A stretch of 64,000 nucleotides of DNA from Polyangiaceae bacterium (GTDB lineage Bacteria > Myxococcota_A > Polyangia > Polyangiales > Polyangiaceae), in contig JADJYE010000001.1 in NCBI GenBank assembly GCA_016719945.1, positions 434,001 to 498,000 on the forward strand, read 5' to 3'. Both the position numbers and the translations under genes were made by a program. Below are positions 7,536-18,582 of the stretch, in pieces; position 1 is the first letter of the stretch; the number at the start of each line of letters is the position of its first letter. The notes beneath the pieces are model-generated. The model saw only the letters and a list, made by a program, of their open reading frames with translations. It was not told the DNA's origin and ran no database searches.

Positions 7536-9161
7536 GTGTCGTGGCCGATGTCCATGCAGTCCGTCACGTCCACGACCGAAGGGCAGGTCAACCCGGGAAC
7601 TCTCCGCGAAGCCATCGAGATCCGTCGCGTGCGCGGAGACCGTTACGCCGTCCGCGAGGCGGTCGCCATCATGGTGCCGCTGTGCACGCACCTCGCCGAG
7701 GCGCACGCTTCGGGCAAGAAGTTCTTCCTTTCACCCTCGAGCCTCCGCCACGGACCCGCCGGCACCGAGCTCGATCTGGAGCTCGCGTCGACTCCGCCCA
7801 AACACGAGCGTGATCGCGCCGCGATCGCGCCCGAGTGCAAGCGCGGCCAGGCCGGCGACGATCGCGCCACCGTCTTCGCGCTGGGAGCGATCTTCTACGA
7901 GCTGGTGACGGGTGAGGTCGTCGGCCCCGGAATGAAGCGGCCGCGTGAGGCCAACCCTTCCCTCCCGTCGACGGTCGAGGTCGTCCTCGGCAAGGCGCTT
8001 GTCGGAGATCCGAAGCACCGCCCACACGACATCGCGGCGCTCGCGCAGGCCTTCCACCACCTCGCGCCGGCCGGGTCGATGCCGCCGCCCCCGGCGGACG
8101 AGTCTCACCTCGACCACGAGGACGGCTTCGACGTCGACGTCTCGCTGTCGATGATCCCTCCGGCGCCCTCGGCGCCCACGCCGCCCGTCGCGCCGGTCTC
8201 GAGCCGCTCGGGCCCGTCGAGCCAGGGCCGGCCCATCGTTTACGCCCAGGGACCGATCTCGTCGCCGTACCTCGTCGCCGAGGCCCCGCGCTCGGGGCCG
8301 AACCCGGACGATCCCACGGTGAAGCTGGCCGCCCTGAAGGCGCGCCTCGAGTCCGATCCTCGGCCTCGCTACGTGGTCATGAAGGACGGGATGGACCACG
8401 GCCCGTTCAGCGCGGTCGAGCTGCTTCAGCAGATCGCGAGCCACTCCTTCGTAGGCGACCACCCCCTGCGCGACACCCTCTCGGGCCAGGAGAAGCCCAT
8501 CTCGGACTGGGCCGAGTTCTCGCTCTTCGCGCAGCAGGCCGGCCTGAACCGAGAGATCAAGCAGGAGCGCAAGGCGCTCGAGGCCGTCGTCGGAGCGGAG
8601 AAGCAGCGCACGCTGTGGAAGGCGCTGATCGGCGGCACGCTGCTCGCGGTCATCGCCGCGGGGGGCCTCGGGTGGTGGCTCCGTGAGCGGGCGCGCTCGA
8701 AGAACGAGCAGACCGTGCGCGAGGACGGGGTCAGCAACATCGACACCGACGCCGCGCTGAGCGGGCGCGCGGTCGACACCTCGAAGCCCGGCGGCGGCGC
8801 GGTGGTCGGCGGCGGCGGCGGCAAATACCCGACCGCGAGCGGCGGCAGCTGCCAGGCCGCGAGGCAGAGCTACGTCGAAGATTACTCGCAGCAAGGCGTG
8901 CCGCCCGATCTCACCGCCGGGGCGTACGCGAACGTCCTCAACAACGGCACGAAGATGCTCTCCGCCTGCGGCGTCCCCGACACCATGAGCGTCAGCGTGT
9001 GCGTCGCCGTGCAGAACGGGCGCGCCGTCGGCATCACGGTGACGACCAGCCCGTCGAACCCCGGGATATCGGGCTGTATTCGCGGGCAGGTCGCGGGCCT
9101 CCCCTTCCCCGCCCACCCGCGGCTCGACGTCTCCACGACGACCTACGCCGCGATCAAGTAG
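7536..9161 (+). CDS. Pseudokinase-GYF membrane protein with TonB/AgmX-like C-terminal domain
   Basis: The N-terminal 175 residues keep the C-lobe outline of Ser/Thr kinases (LAEAHASG, then DDRATVFALGAIFYELVTG and DPKHRPHDIAAL). The N-lobe, the HRD aspartate and DFG are absent, so it is a pseudokinase fragment. At about residues 288-345 there is a GYF_2 domain (YVVMKDGMDHGPFSAVELLQ). One membrane helix follows (LIGGTLLAVIAAGGLGWWL), then a Gly-rich linker. The C-terminal domain with paired Cys resembles the C-terminal domain of myxobacterial AgmX/GltJ-like gliding proteins. The start may be GTG 7536 or ATG 7548/7554. The gene is followed after 12 bases by an ABC ATPase gene. Confidence 0.65.
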   Translation: MSWPMSMQSVTSTTEGQVNPGTLREAIEIRRVRGDRYAVREAVAIMVPLCTHLAEAHASGKKFFLSPSSLRHGPAGTELDLELASTPPKHERDRAAIAPECKRGQAGDDRATVFALGAIFYELVTGEVVGPGMKRPREANPSLPSTVEVVLGKALVGDPKHRPHDIAALAQAFHHLAPAGSMPPPPADESHLDHEDGFDVDVSLSMIPPAPSAPTPPVAPVSSRSGPSSQGRPIVYAQGPISSPYLVAEAPRSGPNPDDPTVKLAALKARLESDPRPRYVVMKDGMDHGPFSAVELLQQIASHSFVGDHPLRDTLSGQEKPISDWAEFSLFAQQAGLNREIKQERKALEAVVGAEKQRTLWKALIGGTLLAVIAAGGLGWWLRERARSKNEQTVREDGVSNIDTDAALSGRAVDTSKPGGGAVVGGGGGKYPTASGGSCQAARQSYVEDYSQQGVPPDLTAGAYANVLNNGTKMLSACGVPDTMSVSVCVAVQNGRAVGITVTTSPSNPGISGCIRGQVAGLPFPAHPRLDVSTTTYAAIK

Positions 9162-9173
9162 GTCACGCAGAGA

Positions 9174-9917
9174 ATGGGCGCCGCGATCCGCATCGAGGCG
9201 GTGCACAAAGAGTACGACGGCATGCCGGTCCTGCGCGGCGTCGACCTCAGCGTGCCCGAGGGGTGCCTGTACGGCCTCATCGGGCCGGGTGCGTCGGGCA
9301 AGAGCGTGCTGCTCAAGATGATCACCGGGCTCGTGGCGCCGGACTCGGGGCGGGTGCTGGTCGAGGGGCGCGACGTCCACGCCATGAGCGAGCTCGATCT
9401 GCAGGCGTTCCGAAAGCGGTTCGGGATGCTGTTCCAGAACAACGCCCTGTTCGACTACCTCAACGTCGCGGACAACATCGCGTTCCCCCTCCGGCGGATG
9501 ACCGACCTCGGTGAGCCCCAGATCGCCGAGCGGATCCGCGACCGCCTCAAGGTCGTCAGCCTGCCCGGCTTCGAAGATCGCGTCCCGGCGGGTCTCTCGG
9601 GCGGCCAGAAGAAGCGCATCGGGGTCGCCCGAGCGACGGTGATCGACGCCCCGATCGTCCTTTACGACGAGCCCGCGGCCGGCCTCGACCCGGTGACGTC
9701 TCAGCGGATCTTCGAGCTGTTGCGCAGGAGCAGCGCGCGAAGCGCGACCGTGGTGATGGTCTCGAGCGACCTCGATCGCCTGCTCACGGTCACCGATCGC
9801 GTCGGCATGCTCTACCGAGGCCGCCTCATCTTCGACGGCACCACCGCCGAGGCCAAGTCGAGCACGCACCCCTACGTCCGCCAGTTCGTGCACGGCCTCA
9901 CCGAGGGCCCCCTGTAG
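9174..9917 (+). CDS. ABC transporter ATP-binding protein, MlaF/Mkl-like
   Basis: This 247-residue ATPase has Walker A GPGASGKSVLLKM, Q-loop MLFQNNALFDYLNV, signature LSGGQKKRIGVARA and Walker B IVLYDEPAAGLDP. The Q-loop surroundings and the LSGGQKKR form match the MlaF family, which energises lipid transport between membranes. The switch region reads VVMVSSDLDRLL, so the usual H-loop histidine is a serine; this is unusual for an active ABC ATPase. No permease (MlaE) or MCE protein is adjacent. It follows the GYF gene by 12 bases and may share its transcript. Confidence 0.85.
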   Translation: MGAAIRIEAVHKEYDGMPVLRGVDLSVPEGCLYGLIGPGASGKSVLLKMITGLVAPDSGRVLVEGRDVHAMSELDLQAFRKRFGMLFQNNALFDYLNVADNIAFPLRRMTDLGEPQIAERIRDRLKVVSLPGFEDRVPAGLSGGQKKRIGVARATVIDAPIVLYDEPAAGLDPVTSQRIFELLRRSSARSATVVMVSSDLDRLLTVTDRVGMLYRGRLIFDGTTAEAKSSTHPYVRQFVHGLTEGPL

Positions 9918-10022
9918 CCTCGCGGGCGCGCCTTGGCGGGCGGCTCTACCGGCGGCGTCTGCGAGCGCCGCCGCAACGCCCGGAAACCTCCCCCAGCGGG
10001 AGCCGTGGTATGTCCGAGGGCG

Positions 10023-12547
<2,525 letters not shown>

Positions 12548-12609
12548 GCGATGGGCTTGCGCGAGCCCCTCCCCGGTCACATACCTCTCTACGATAAGCT
12601 GAAGGACCC

Positions 12610-12945
12610 ATGAGCACGCCGCCCGACGACTTCGACGAGGAGAAGGAAGGCTCGGTCGACCTCGAGAAGCGGGAGAAGGTCGAGAAGGCTCGACGCTTCC
12701 GCGTCCTCTTCCACAACGACGACTACACGACGATGGAGTTCGTCATCCGCGTGCTGGTCAGTCCTTCTTCACAAGACCGAGGCCGAAGCGACCCACATCA
12801 TGTTCAGCGTTCATCACAAGGGCCACGGGGTCGCGGGGGTCTACCCGCGCGACGTCGCGGAGACCAACGTCGCCCAGCTGATGGACTACGCCAAGGAGCA
12901 CGGGATGCCGCTCTCTTCACGGCGGAGCCCGCAGTGGGAAGATGC
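12610..12945 (+). CDS. clpS: ATP-dependent Clp protease adaptor ClpS (frameshifted)
   Basis: ClpS delivers N-degron substrates to ClpA. The start ATG follows a GAAGGA ribosome site. The N-terminus is acidic, then RRFRVLFHNDDYTTMEFVI carries the hallmark NDD...M substrate-pocket region. Frame then changes near 12770 to HKTEAEATHIMFSVHHKGHG, GVYPRDVAETNVAQLMDYA and KEHGMPL, with another break near 12913. No clean stop is seen before clpA starts, probably because of an indel. It lies directly upstream of clpA, the usual gene order. Confidence 0.88.
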
Positions 12946-15239
12946 GCATCAGCCCCGAAGTGGAAGTCGCGTTCGCTCGCGACGCGAAGCTCGCGGCGCC
13001 ATCACGAGTACGTGACCGTCGAGCACCTCCTCTACGCACTGCTCTTCGACGATCGACCGCCAAGGAGGTCCTGAGGCACGCCGGCGGCGACGTCCGCGAT
13101 CCTCAAGAAGGCGCTCGAAAGTTCTTGGACGAGCAGATCGAGCAGCTCCCGGAGGACGGTCGTCACGCCCACCCTGTCGCTGGGCTTCCAGCGCGTCATC
13201 GGGCGCGCGGCGGTCACGTCCAGTCGTCGGGCAAAGACGAGCTCAAGGGCCGCAACATCCTGGTCGCGATTTTCGCCGAGCAAGACTCGCCCTGGTCGCA
13301 TCTCGTCTCGAGCAAGACGGAGTCACCCGCCTCGACATCGTCGCGTACCTCTCGCACGGCGTCTCGAAGCTGAAGACGACGGCGTCGCCTCCGACGAGCT
13401 CCGGAGGCGAAGGCCGAGCGCCGAAGGCGACGGCGCGCCGAAGGCGAAGGACCCGCTCAAGGCCTTCGCGGTGAACCTCAACGAAGAGGCGGCCGAAGGG
13501 CGCATCGATCCCTTGGTCGGCCGCAGCGACGAGGTCGAGCGGCGATCCACATCCTCGCGCGGCGCAAGAAGAACAACCCGCTCCTGGTCGGCGACGCGGG
13601 CGTCAGGCAAGACGGCGATCGTCGAGGGCGCTCAAGCGATCGTCACGCGGCGAGGTGCCCCGGCCATCAAGGCCGCGGCATCTACGCGCTCGACATGGGC
13701 GCGCTGCTGGCCGGCACGCGCTTCCGCGGCGACTTCGAAGAGCGCATGAAGGCTGTCCTCAAGGCCCATCGAGAAGCCCGGCGGCGTCCTCTTCATCGAC
13801 GAGATCCACCATCATCGGCGCCGGCGCGGCCAGCGGCGGCACCATGGACGCCTCGAACCTGCTCAAGCCGGCGCTCGCCTCCGGGCAAGCTCCGCTGCAT
13901 CGGCGCGACCACCTTCGCAGGAGTTCCGCCGCCACCTCGAGAAAGACCGCGCGCTCTCGCGGCGCTTCCAGAAGGTCGAGGTCAGCGAGCCCTCGGTCGA
14001 CGGACACCGTCGCATCCTCGAGGGGCCTCAAGCCGAAGTACGAGGAGTACCACGGCGTGAACTACACGCCGGAGGCGATCGAGGCGGCGGCCCACCTCGC
14101 GGCCCGCTACCTCCAGGACAAGAAGCTGCCCGACAAGGCCATCGACCTGCTCGACGAGGCGGGCGCGGCCGCCAAGCTCGCGCACGGCGGGCGGCCGGGA
14201 GATCGTCGCGGCAGCGACATCGAGATGGTGCTCCAGATGGCGCAGATCCCGCCCAGGCAGGTCTCGACCAACGACAAGGAGCCAGCTCAGCACCTCGACG
14301 ACGACCTCAGCCGCGTGGTCTTCGGGCAAGACGAGGCCGTCAGAGCCATCGCCAGGCGCCATCAAGCTCTCACGTGCCGGCCTCCGCAATCCCGAAAAGC
14401 CGATCGGCAGCTTCCTCTTCACCGGCCCCACCGGCGTCGGCAAGACCGAGCTCGCCAAGCAGCTCGCCAAGATCATGGGCATCAGCTTCATCCGCTTCGA
14501 CATGAGCGAGTACATGGAACGCCACACCGTTTCGCGGTTGATCGGTGCCCCGCCGGGCTACGTGGGCTTCGACCAGGGCGGCCTCCTCACAGAGGCCATC
14601 GCGAAGACGCCGCACGCCGTCCTCCTGCTCGACGAGATCGAGAAGGCGCACCCCGACGTGTTCAACGTCCTCCTCCAGGTGATGGACCACGGCACGCTCA
14701 CCGACAACAACGGCAAGACGAGCCGACTTCCGGCACGTCATCCTCATCATGACGAGCAACGTCGGCGCGCGAGACCTCACCACGGCGCGGTCGGCTTCGG
14801 CGAGCGCGGCGTCCTGGGCGACGACGACCGCGCCTACAAGCGCCTCTTCAGCCCCGAGTTCCGCAACCGCCTCGACGCGCGCATCAGCTTCGGCCCGCTC
14901 GATCCAGGCGGTCATCGGCTCGATCGTCGACAAGTTCATCAAGGAGCTCGACGAGCTGCTCGCCGACCGCGGCGTCACCATCAGCTCGCCGACGCGGCCC
15001 GCGCCCACCTCGCCGACAAGGGCTACGATCCGATGATGGGGGCCAGGCCGCTCGCTCGCCGGGGTGGAGGAGGACGTGAAGTCGAAGCTCACCGACTACG
15101 ATCCCCTTCCGGAGAGCTCGAGCACGGCGGCGTCGCGAAGGTCGGGCTGTCGTCCGACGGCAAGTCGCTGTCCTTCACGTTCGTTCCATCGGAGAAGCCG
15201 GCGGACACGAGCCGGCCTGACGGCGAGGTCCTGCATTGA
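12942..15239 (+). CDS. clpA: ClpA, ATP-dependent Clp protease ATPase subunit (many frameshifts)
   Basis: This is the AAA+ unfoldase of the ClpAP protease. Pieces are found in all three plus frames: MRISPEVEVAFARDAKLAA and EYVTVEHLLYALLFDD (N-domain), then LNEEAAEGRIDPLVGRSDEV before the first ATPase module. DKKLPDKAIDLLDEAGAAAK ends the first module. The second has Walker A FTGPTGVGKTELAKQLAK, then MSEYMERHTVSRLIGAPPGY and LLLDEIEKAHPDVFN. The end matches the family. More than a dozen one- or two-base indels break the frame, for example AAGGCCCATC for AAGGCCATC near 13765. Between breaks the protein is well conserved, so assembly error is the best explanation. Confidence 0.9.
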
Positions 15240-16039
15240 GGGCGGCCTCGCGGGCGAGCACGCTCGCGCGCAGCGTGCCGGCGCTGGGCTGCCTGGCGCT
15301 GGGCTGCCTGGCGCTGGGCTGCGGCTCGTCCGAGGGCGCGGCCGGCTCCGCGTTGGCGGTCGTGTCGGCGAGCGCCGCCCCTTCGGGGCCTCCGGCGGCG
15401 AAGGCGATGTGCGACGTGAAGTCGGCGGACGAGCGCGTCTGCTTCGAAATCGAGGACGACGAGCTCGCGGCCGAGCGCGAGCGCGCGTGCGCGGGCACCT
15501 TCTCGCGCCAAGCGTCGTGCCCCCGCAAGGACATCACCAGCGCCTGCCGCCTCCCCGACGGGTCGGTCCGCTTCGGCTACCCGCCCAAGACGCTCACGGC
15601 TCAGGAGAAGGCCTGCAAAGAGGTGCAAGGCGCGTACGCCGCCGGCGAGGTCCCTCCGCCTGTCGAGGGGCCCACGCTCGTCGCGTGCGAGGGGAAATAC
15701 GACGACGCCTGCGAGGAGGAGACGGTGCACACGAAGGCGCGCCTCGCGGGCGTCGCTGACGAGTGCAGGTCGTTCGGCGGCAAGTTCGTCGAGTCCGGCA
15801 AGGCGTGCGGGCGCGAAGGCGCCCGCTTCATGTGCGACCTCAAGGGCAAGCGTGTGCTGGTGTCGCGCGCGGTCACGAGCCAAGAGGCGGCGCAACGCTT
15901 CTGTACGGAGCGCAGCGGCGTCTACGTCGACCTCGCGCCGTCGCCGCCCCCCTCCGGCTCGGCGGCGGCCTCGGCCTCGGCGCCGATCGACCTCGACCCG
16001 CCCCCCGAGAAGGCCGACGTCAGGATCCGCACGCAGTAA
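15236..16039 (+). CDS. Cys-rich lipoprotein of unknown function
   Basis: The likely start is a TTG at 15236 that overlaps the clpA TGA, suggesting coupling. The signal peptide contains a repeated ALGCLALGCLALGC stretch, with the last Cys (before GSS) or an earlier one as lipidation site. The mature protein of about 235 residues has some ten Cys, including CDVKSADERVCFE, ERACAGTF and CEGKYDDACEE, likely disulfide-bonded in the periplasm. The C-terminus is Pro/Ser/Ala-rich. I do not recognise the family. Confidence 0.65.
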   Translation: MRAASRASTLARSVPALGCLALGCLALGCGSSEGAAGSALAVVSASAAPSGPPAAKAMCDVKSADERVCFEIEDDELAAERERACAGTFSRQASCPRKDITSACRLPDGSVRFGYPPKTLTAQEKACKEVQGAYAAGEVPPPVEGPTLVACEGKYDDACEEETVHTKARLAGVADECRSFGGKFVESGKACGREGARFMCDLKGKRVLVSRAVTSQEAAQRFCTERSGVYVDLAPSPPPSGSAAASASAPIDLDPPPEKADVRIRTQ

Positions 16040-16040
16040 T

Positions 16041-16146
16041 TTTTCTCGCGCGCCCGCTTTCGCGGGGCCCTTCGGTTTTCACCCGCCCAGGGCGCGTGAA
16101 AACCGGCGCGAGGAGGGCGCGCGCCTACGGCGCGCGGAAAAAAAAC
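16041..16146. repeat. REP-like hairpin repeat, locus B (single copy, bidirectional-terminator position)
   Basis: One copy of the family seen at 6221-6415 sits between convergent gene ends. Here the stem is CGGTTTTCAC pairing with GTGAAAACCG, with an inner CGCCC/GGGCG. A second GC hairpin (GCGCGC...GCGCGC) and an A8 run follow, so on the minus strand T8 precedes the hairpins. The core GCGGGGCCCTTCGGTTTT is shared with locus A. Confidence 0.8.
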
Positions 16147-16152
16147 CGCGCG

Positions 16153-16572
16153 TCAGTTGAGGGAGTAGGGCAGCGCGAGATCGAAGCGGGCGATGACGGC
16201 GTCGAACTGCTGGCCGTCGGGGCGGCGCATTTGGTAGGTGCCCTGCATCGAGCCTCGCGGGGTCTCGAGGACGCAGCCGCTGGTGTATTCGAAGTGCTCG
16301 CCAGGGCGGAGCGTCGGCTGCTGGCCCACGACGCCGGGGCCGCGCACCTCTTCGACCTTGCCGTTGCCGTCGGTGATGACCCAGTACCGGCTCTTGAGCT
16401 GGGCGGTCTGCGACCCCTCGTTGGCGATCTTGATCGTGTACGCGAAGACGTAGCGCTTCGCCTGCGGCAGCGACTGCTGCGGCACATACTGCGTGGTGAC
16501 CGCGATGCGGATCCCTTCGGTGACGGCGACCGACACGACCTCGTTGTTAGACCACACCCGGCGCGTTCGCAA
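16153..16572 (-). CDS. apaG: ApaG domain protein (DUF525)
   Basis: The 139-residue product is close to the usual ApaG length of about 125. It holds the family sequence VTEGIRIAVTTQYVPQQS, YTIKIANEGSQTAQLKSRYW and the conserved end GSMQGTYQMRRPDGQQFD. ApaG is a small immunoglobulin-like beta-sandwich protein whose role is unclear, with links to magnesium/cobalt resistance and Ap4A metabolism. Upstream residues MRTRRVWSNNE may be an N-terminal extension. It is convergent with the lipoprotein gene across the repeat. Confidence 0.92.
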   Translation of the reverse strand: MRTRRVWSNNEVVSVAVTEGIRIAVTTQYVPQQSLPQAKRYVFAYTIKIANEGSQTAQLKSRYWVITDGNGKVEEVRGPGVVGQQPTLRPGEHFEYTSGCVLETPRGSMQGTYQMRRPDGQQFDAVIARFDLALPYSLN

Positions 16573-16768
16573 CCAGACAGGCGGTTGACAGAGCCCTGGG
16601 GCGTTCGCAGGTTCGGCCGACGATGACCTCCGCCTCGCCGGCCTTGCTCTTCTCGACCGGTGAGGTACCGGGTAGCGCTATCCAACCGATCCCCTGGCAA
16701 CGGCGACGGCGCGGCCGGCGGTCCCACCGGGGTGGACTGCCATCGGCCCGTACGGCAGCGACCGCGCC

Positions 16769-17659
16769 GTGCGCGAGGCGGCGCTCGTCCTCACCTCGAA
16801 GCAGATCCAGCACCACATCGTGTGGGCCGTCGGCGGCGGGTACCTCGTCGTGCGCGACCGAGACTACGACCGCGCCCGGCTCCAGCTCGACCGCTACGAG
16901 CAAGAGAACCGTGACTTTCCGCCGCGCCGCAGGGTCGAGCGGGCGAAATACATGGGGCCGCCCCTGCTCGCGCTCGCGTTCCTCGTGCTCGTCGGCTTCG
17001 CCTGGGTCACGGGCCCCGTCGCCAAGCCGAACGGCCCCTGGTTCCGAGAGGGCGCCAGCGTCGCCTCGCTGGTCCTCACGTCGGAGCCGTTCCGGGCGGT
17101 CACGGCGCTCACCCTCCACGCCGACGGCGCCCACGTCCTGTCGAACCTCGTCTCGGGTGCGGTCTTCGGGCGCGCGCTCGAGAAGCGCGTGGCCGGGCGC
17201 GGGCCTGTTCGGCCTCGTCGCCGCGGGCACGCTCGGCAACGTGGCCAACGCCTGGTTCTACGCGTCCCAAGGGCTCGAGCACCGCTCCATCGGCGCCTCC
17301 ACGGCGGTGTTCGGGGTGATCGGCGCGCTGGCGATGACGCAGCTGCTGCTCGGCGCCCCTCGCACGATGACGTCAGTGCCGGGCTCCCAGCCGGCGGGCC
17401 GCCACTGGACCGAGTACCTCGCCCCGTCACCAGCGGCCTCGCCCTGCTCGGCGCGCTCGGCTCCGGCCCCGAGACCGACGTGTGGGCGCACGCCTTCGGC
17501 CTGCTCGCCGGCTTCCTCGTCGGCCTCCCCATCGCGCTCGGCATCAAGGCCTTCCACAAGGGCCACGTCTGGCGCCGCTCGCACGTCGCAGCGCAGGTCG
17601 CCCTCGGCGCCCTGGCGCTGGGCGCCGTCGGCGCGAGCTGGGCGCTCGCCGCCGTCTAG
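16769..17659 (+). CDS. Rhomboid family intramembrane serine protease (frameshifted)
   Basis: Rhomboids cleave membrane proteins within the bilayer. The first ~60 residues form a soluble domain (VREAALVLTSKQIQHHIVW), then a membrane segment LLALAFLVLVGFAWV. The conserved ADGAHVLSNLVSGAVFGRAL follows. The catalytic Ser motif GASTAVFGVIGA lies in another frame (break near 17205), and the His motif DVWAHAFGLLAGFLVG returns to the first frame (break near 17425). With the breaks repaired all catalytic elements are present. The true start may lie slightly upstream of GTG 16769, since related protein-like sequence (GPYGSDRA) precedes it. Confidence 0.85.
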   Translation: MREAALVLTSKQIQHHIVWAVGGGYLVVRDRDYDRARLQLDRYEQENRDFPPRRRVERAKYMGPPLLALAFLVLVGFAWVTGPVAKPNGPWFREGASVASLVLTSEPFRAVTALTLHADGAHVLSNLVSGAVFGRALEKRVAGRGPVRPRRRGHARQRGQRLVLRVPRARAPLHRRLHGGVRGDRRAGDDAAAARRPSHDDVSAGLPAGGPPLDRVPRPVTSGLALLGALGSGPETDVWAHAFGLLAGFLVGLPIALGIKAFHKGHVWRRSHVAAQVALGALALGAVGASWALAAV

Positions 17660-17715
17660 GAGCGAAGGTCCAATCGCCCCGGGAAGTCCGGAGACTGGAT
17701 TGCTTGAGCTACGCG

Positions 17716-17820
17716 TGCTCCGGTATCGGCGTCGGCATCGATTTCGATCTCGGCTGCGGCATCGGCATCGGCATCGGCATCGGCGTGGGCGGTGACATTG
17801 GCCGCGGCATCGGCGGCGTC
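17716..17820. repeat. Hexanucleotide array (GGCATC)n, left
   Basis: The run is of GGNATC/GGNGTC hexamers, with a perfect core GGCATCGGCATCGGCATC. It sits just downstream of the four-helix-bundle gene. Read on the minus strand it is (GATGCC)n, the same family as the array at 18436-18542 on the plus strand, so the two arrays are inverted relative to each other. Bases 17660-17880 hold nothing else that I can see. Confidence 0.8.
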
Positions 17821-17879
17821 CTTGGTTACGAGGTCGGGCTCGGCCCGTGCCATCTGGCGGGCCGACTCCGCGCGAGCTG

Positions 17880-18253
17880 TCAGCGAGCAAGCTTGGTGAG
17901 CATGGCTCCGAGCCGACCAAGGAGCAGGAGCAACTCGGCGACCTCCGCGCTCGACGCAAGGCCGAGCCTCCCGAGGGCTTCGACGCAAGCGGCCGCTTCG
18001 CAAGCCTCCGCCCGCGCGCCGCGCAGCCGCTGCGCGCGGTCCGCGCCGCTGCGGGCGACGCCCTCGGCGAGCTGCAGGAACGCGGATTGGCTGGCCCGCC
18101 TCAGCTGGTCGCTCAACGGCCCGTAGCCGCGAGGCAAACGCTTCGAGGGCGTCTGCTCGACACAAGGCCTCGAGCGCGACCGCGTGGGCGTCGAGGTTGT
18201 GGTGTGGGAACCGTGGGATGCTCGGGGCCGGAGTTGCTGGGGTCGTGGGTCAT
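17880..18253 (-). CDS. Four-helix-bundle protein (23S rRNA-IVP/Avd-like family), frameshifted
   Basis: The ATG at 18253 gives MTHDPSN; after a break near 18215 the frame reads FPHHNLDAHAVALEAL, and after another near 18140 it reads LPRGYGPLSDQLRRASQSAF, LQLAEGVARSGADRAQ and a helical end LLLLLGRLGAMLTKLAR. The DQLRRAS...AEG..R core and the HHNLDA start are hallmarks of the small four-helix-bundle family (TIGR02436-like), which includes Avd of diversity-generating retroelements. No reverse transcriptase is nearby, so a DGR role is not supported. Repaired length is about 124 residues, normal for the family. The role of free-standing members is unknown. Confidence 0.75.
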
Positions 18254-18380
18254 GCCCTCGAAGGCGCAGGGGCCGTGACAGCGCCGGCGCGGCCACGATG
18301 CCGCTCTTGACCCCATCCCCACCCCGCGCCTGCGCTGGCGCGGGACGTGCGCCACACGGCTGACCCACGACCCCAGCAAC
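18233..18380. repeat. Perfect 20-bp inverted repeat duplicating the start of the four-helix-bundle gene
   Basis: The arm at 18361-18380 reads TGACCCACGACCCCAGCAAC. Its exact reverse complement is at 18233-18252, where it encodes residues THDPSN of the four-helix-bundle gene. The arms are 108 bases apart. The right arm is preceded by CTG instead of ATG and runs into the right hexamer array, as if the beginning of the gene had been copied in inverted orientation. Bases 18254-18582 contain no gene. Confidence 0.85.
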
Positions 18381-18435
18381 CGGGCGGCCCTCCCCCGATA
18401 CGCAAGATCGGAAGCCATCAGCGCCCACCACCTGC

Positions 18436-18542
18436 CGACTCCGATACCGACTCCGATACCGACTCCGATACCGACTCCGATACCGACTCCGATGCCGATA
18501 CCGATACCGATGCCGACACCGACACCGACACCGATGCCGCCC
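18436..18542. repeat. Hexanucleotide array (CCGATN/CCGACN)n, right
   Basis: About seventeen hexamers alternate CCGACT and CCGATA, then CCGATG and CCGACA. The array ends 41 bases before the stop of the convergent gene at 18583. It is the inverted counterpart of the array at 17716-17820. Confidence 0.85.
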
Positions 18543-18582
18543 CCCGGCGATTTCGAGCGTGCTTCGCTCCGCCTGGAGAGCC

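Noticed and set aside
12942..15239. Programmed frameshifting in clpA
   Set aside because: More than a dozen irregular breaks of both signs without slippery-site context; assembly indels are far likelier.
17880..18253. Diversity-generating retroelement accessory gene (Avd)
   Set aside because: The protein belongs to the same superfamily but no reverse transcriptase, template repeat or variable repeat was seen.
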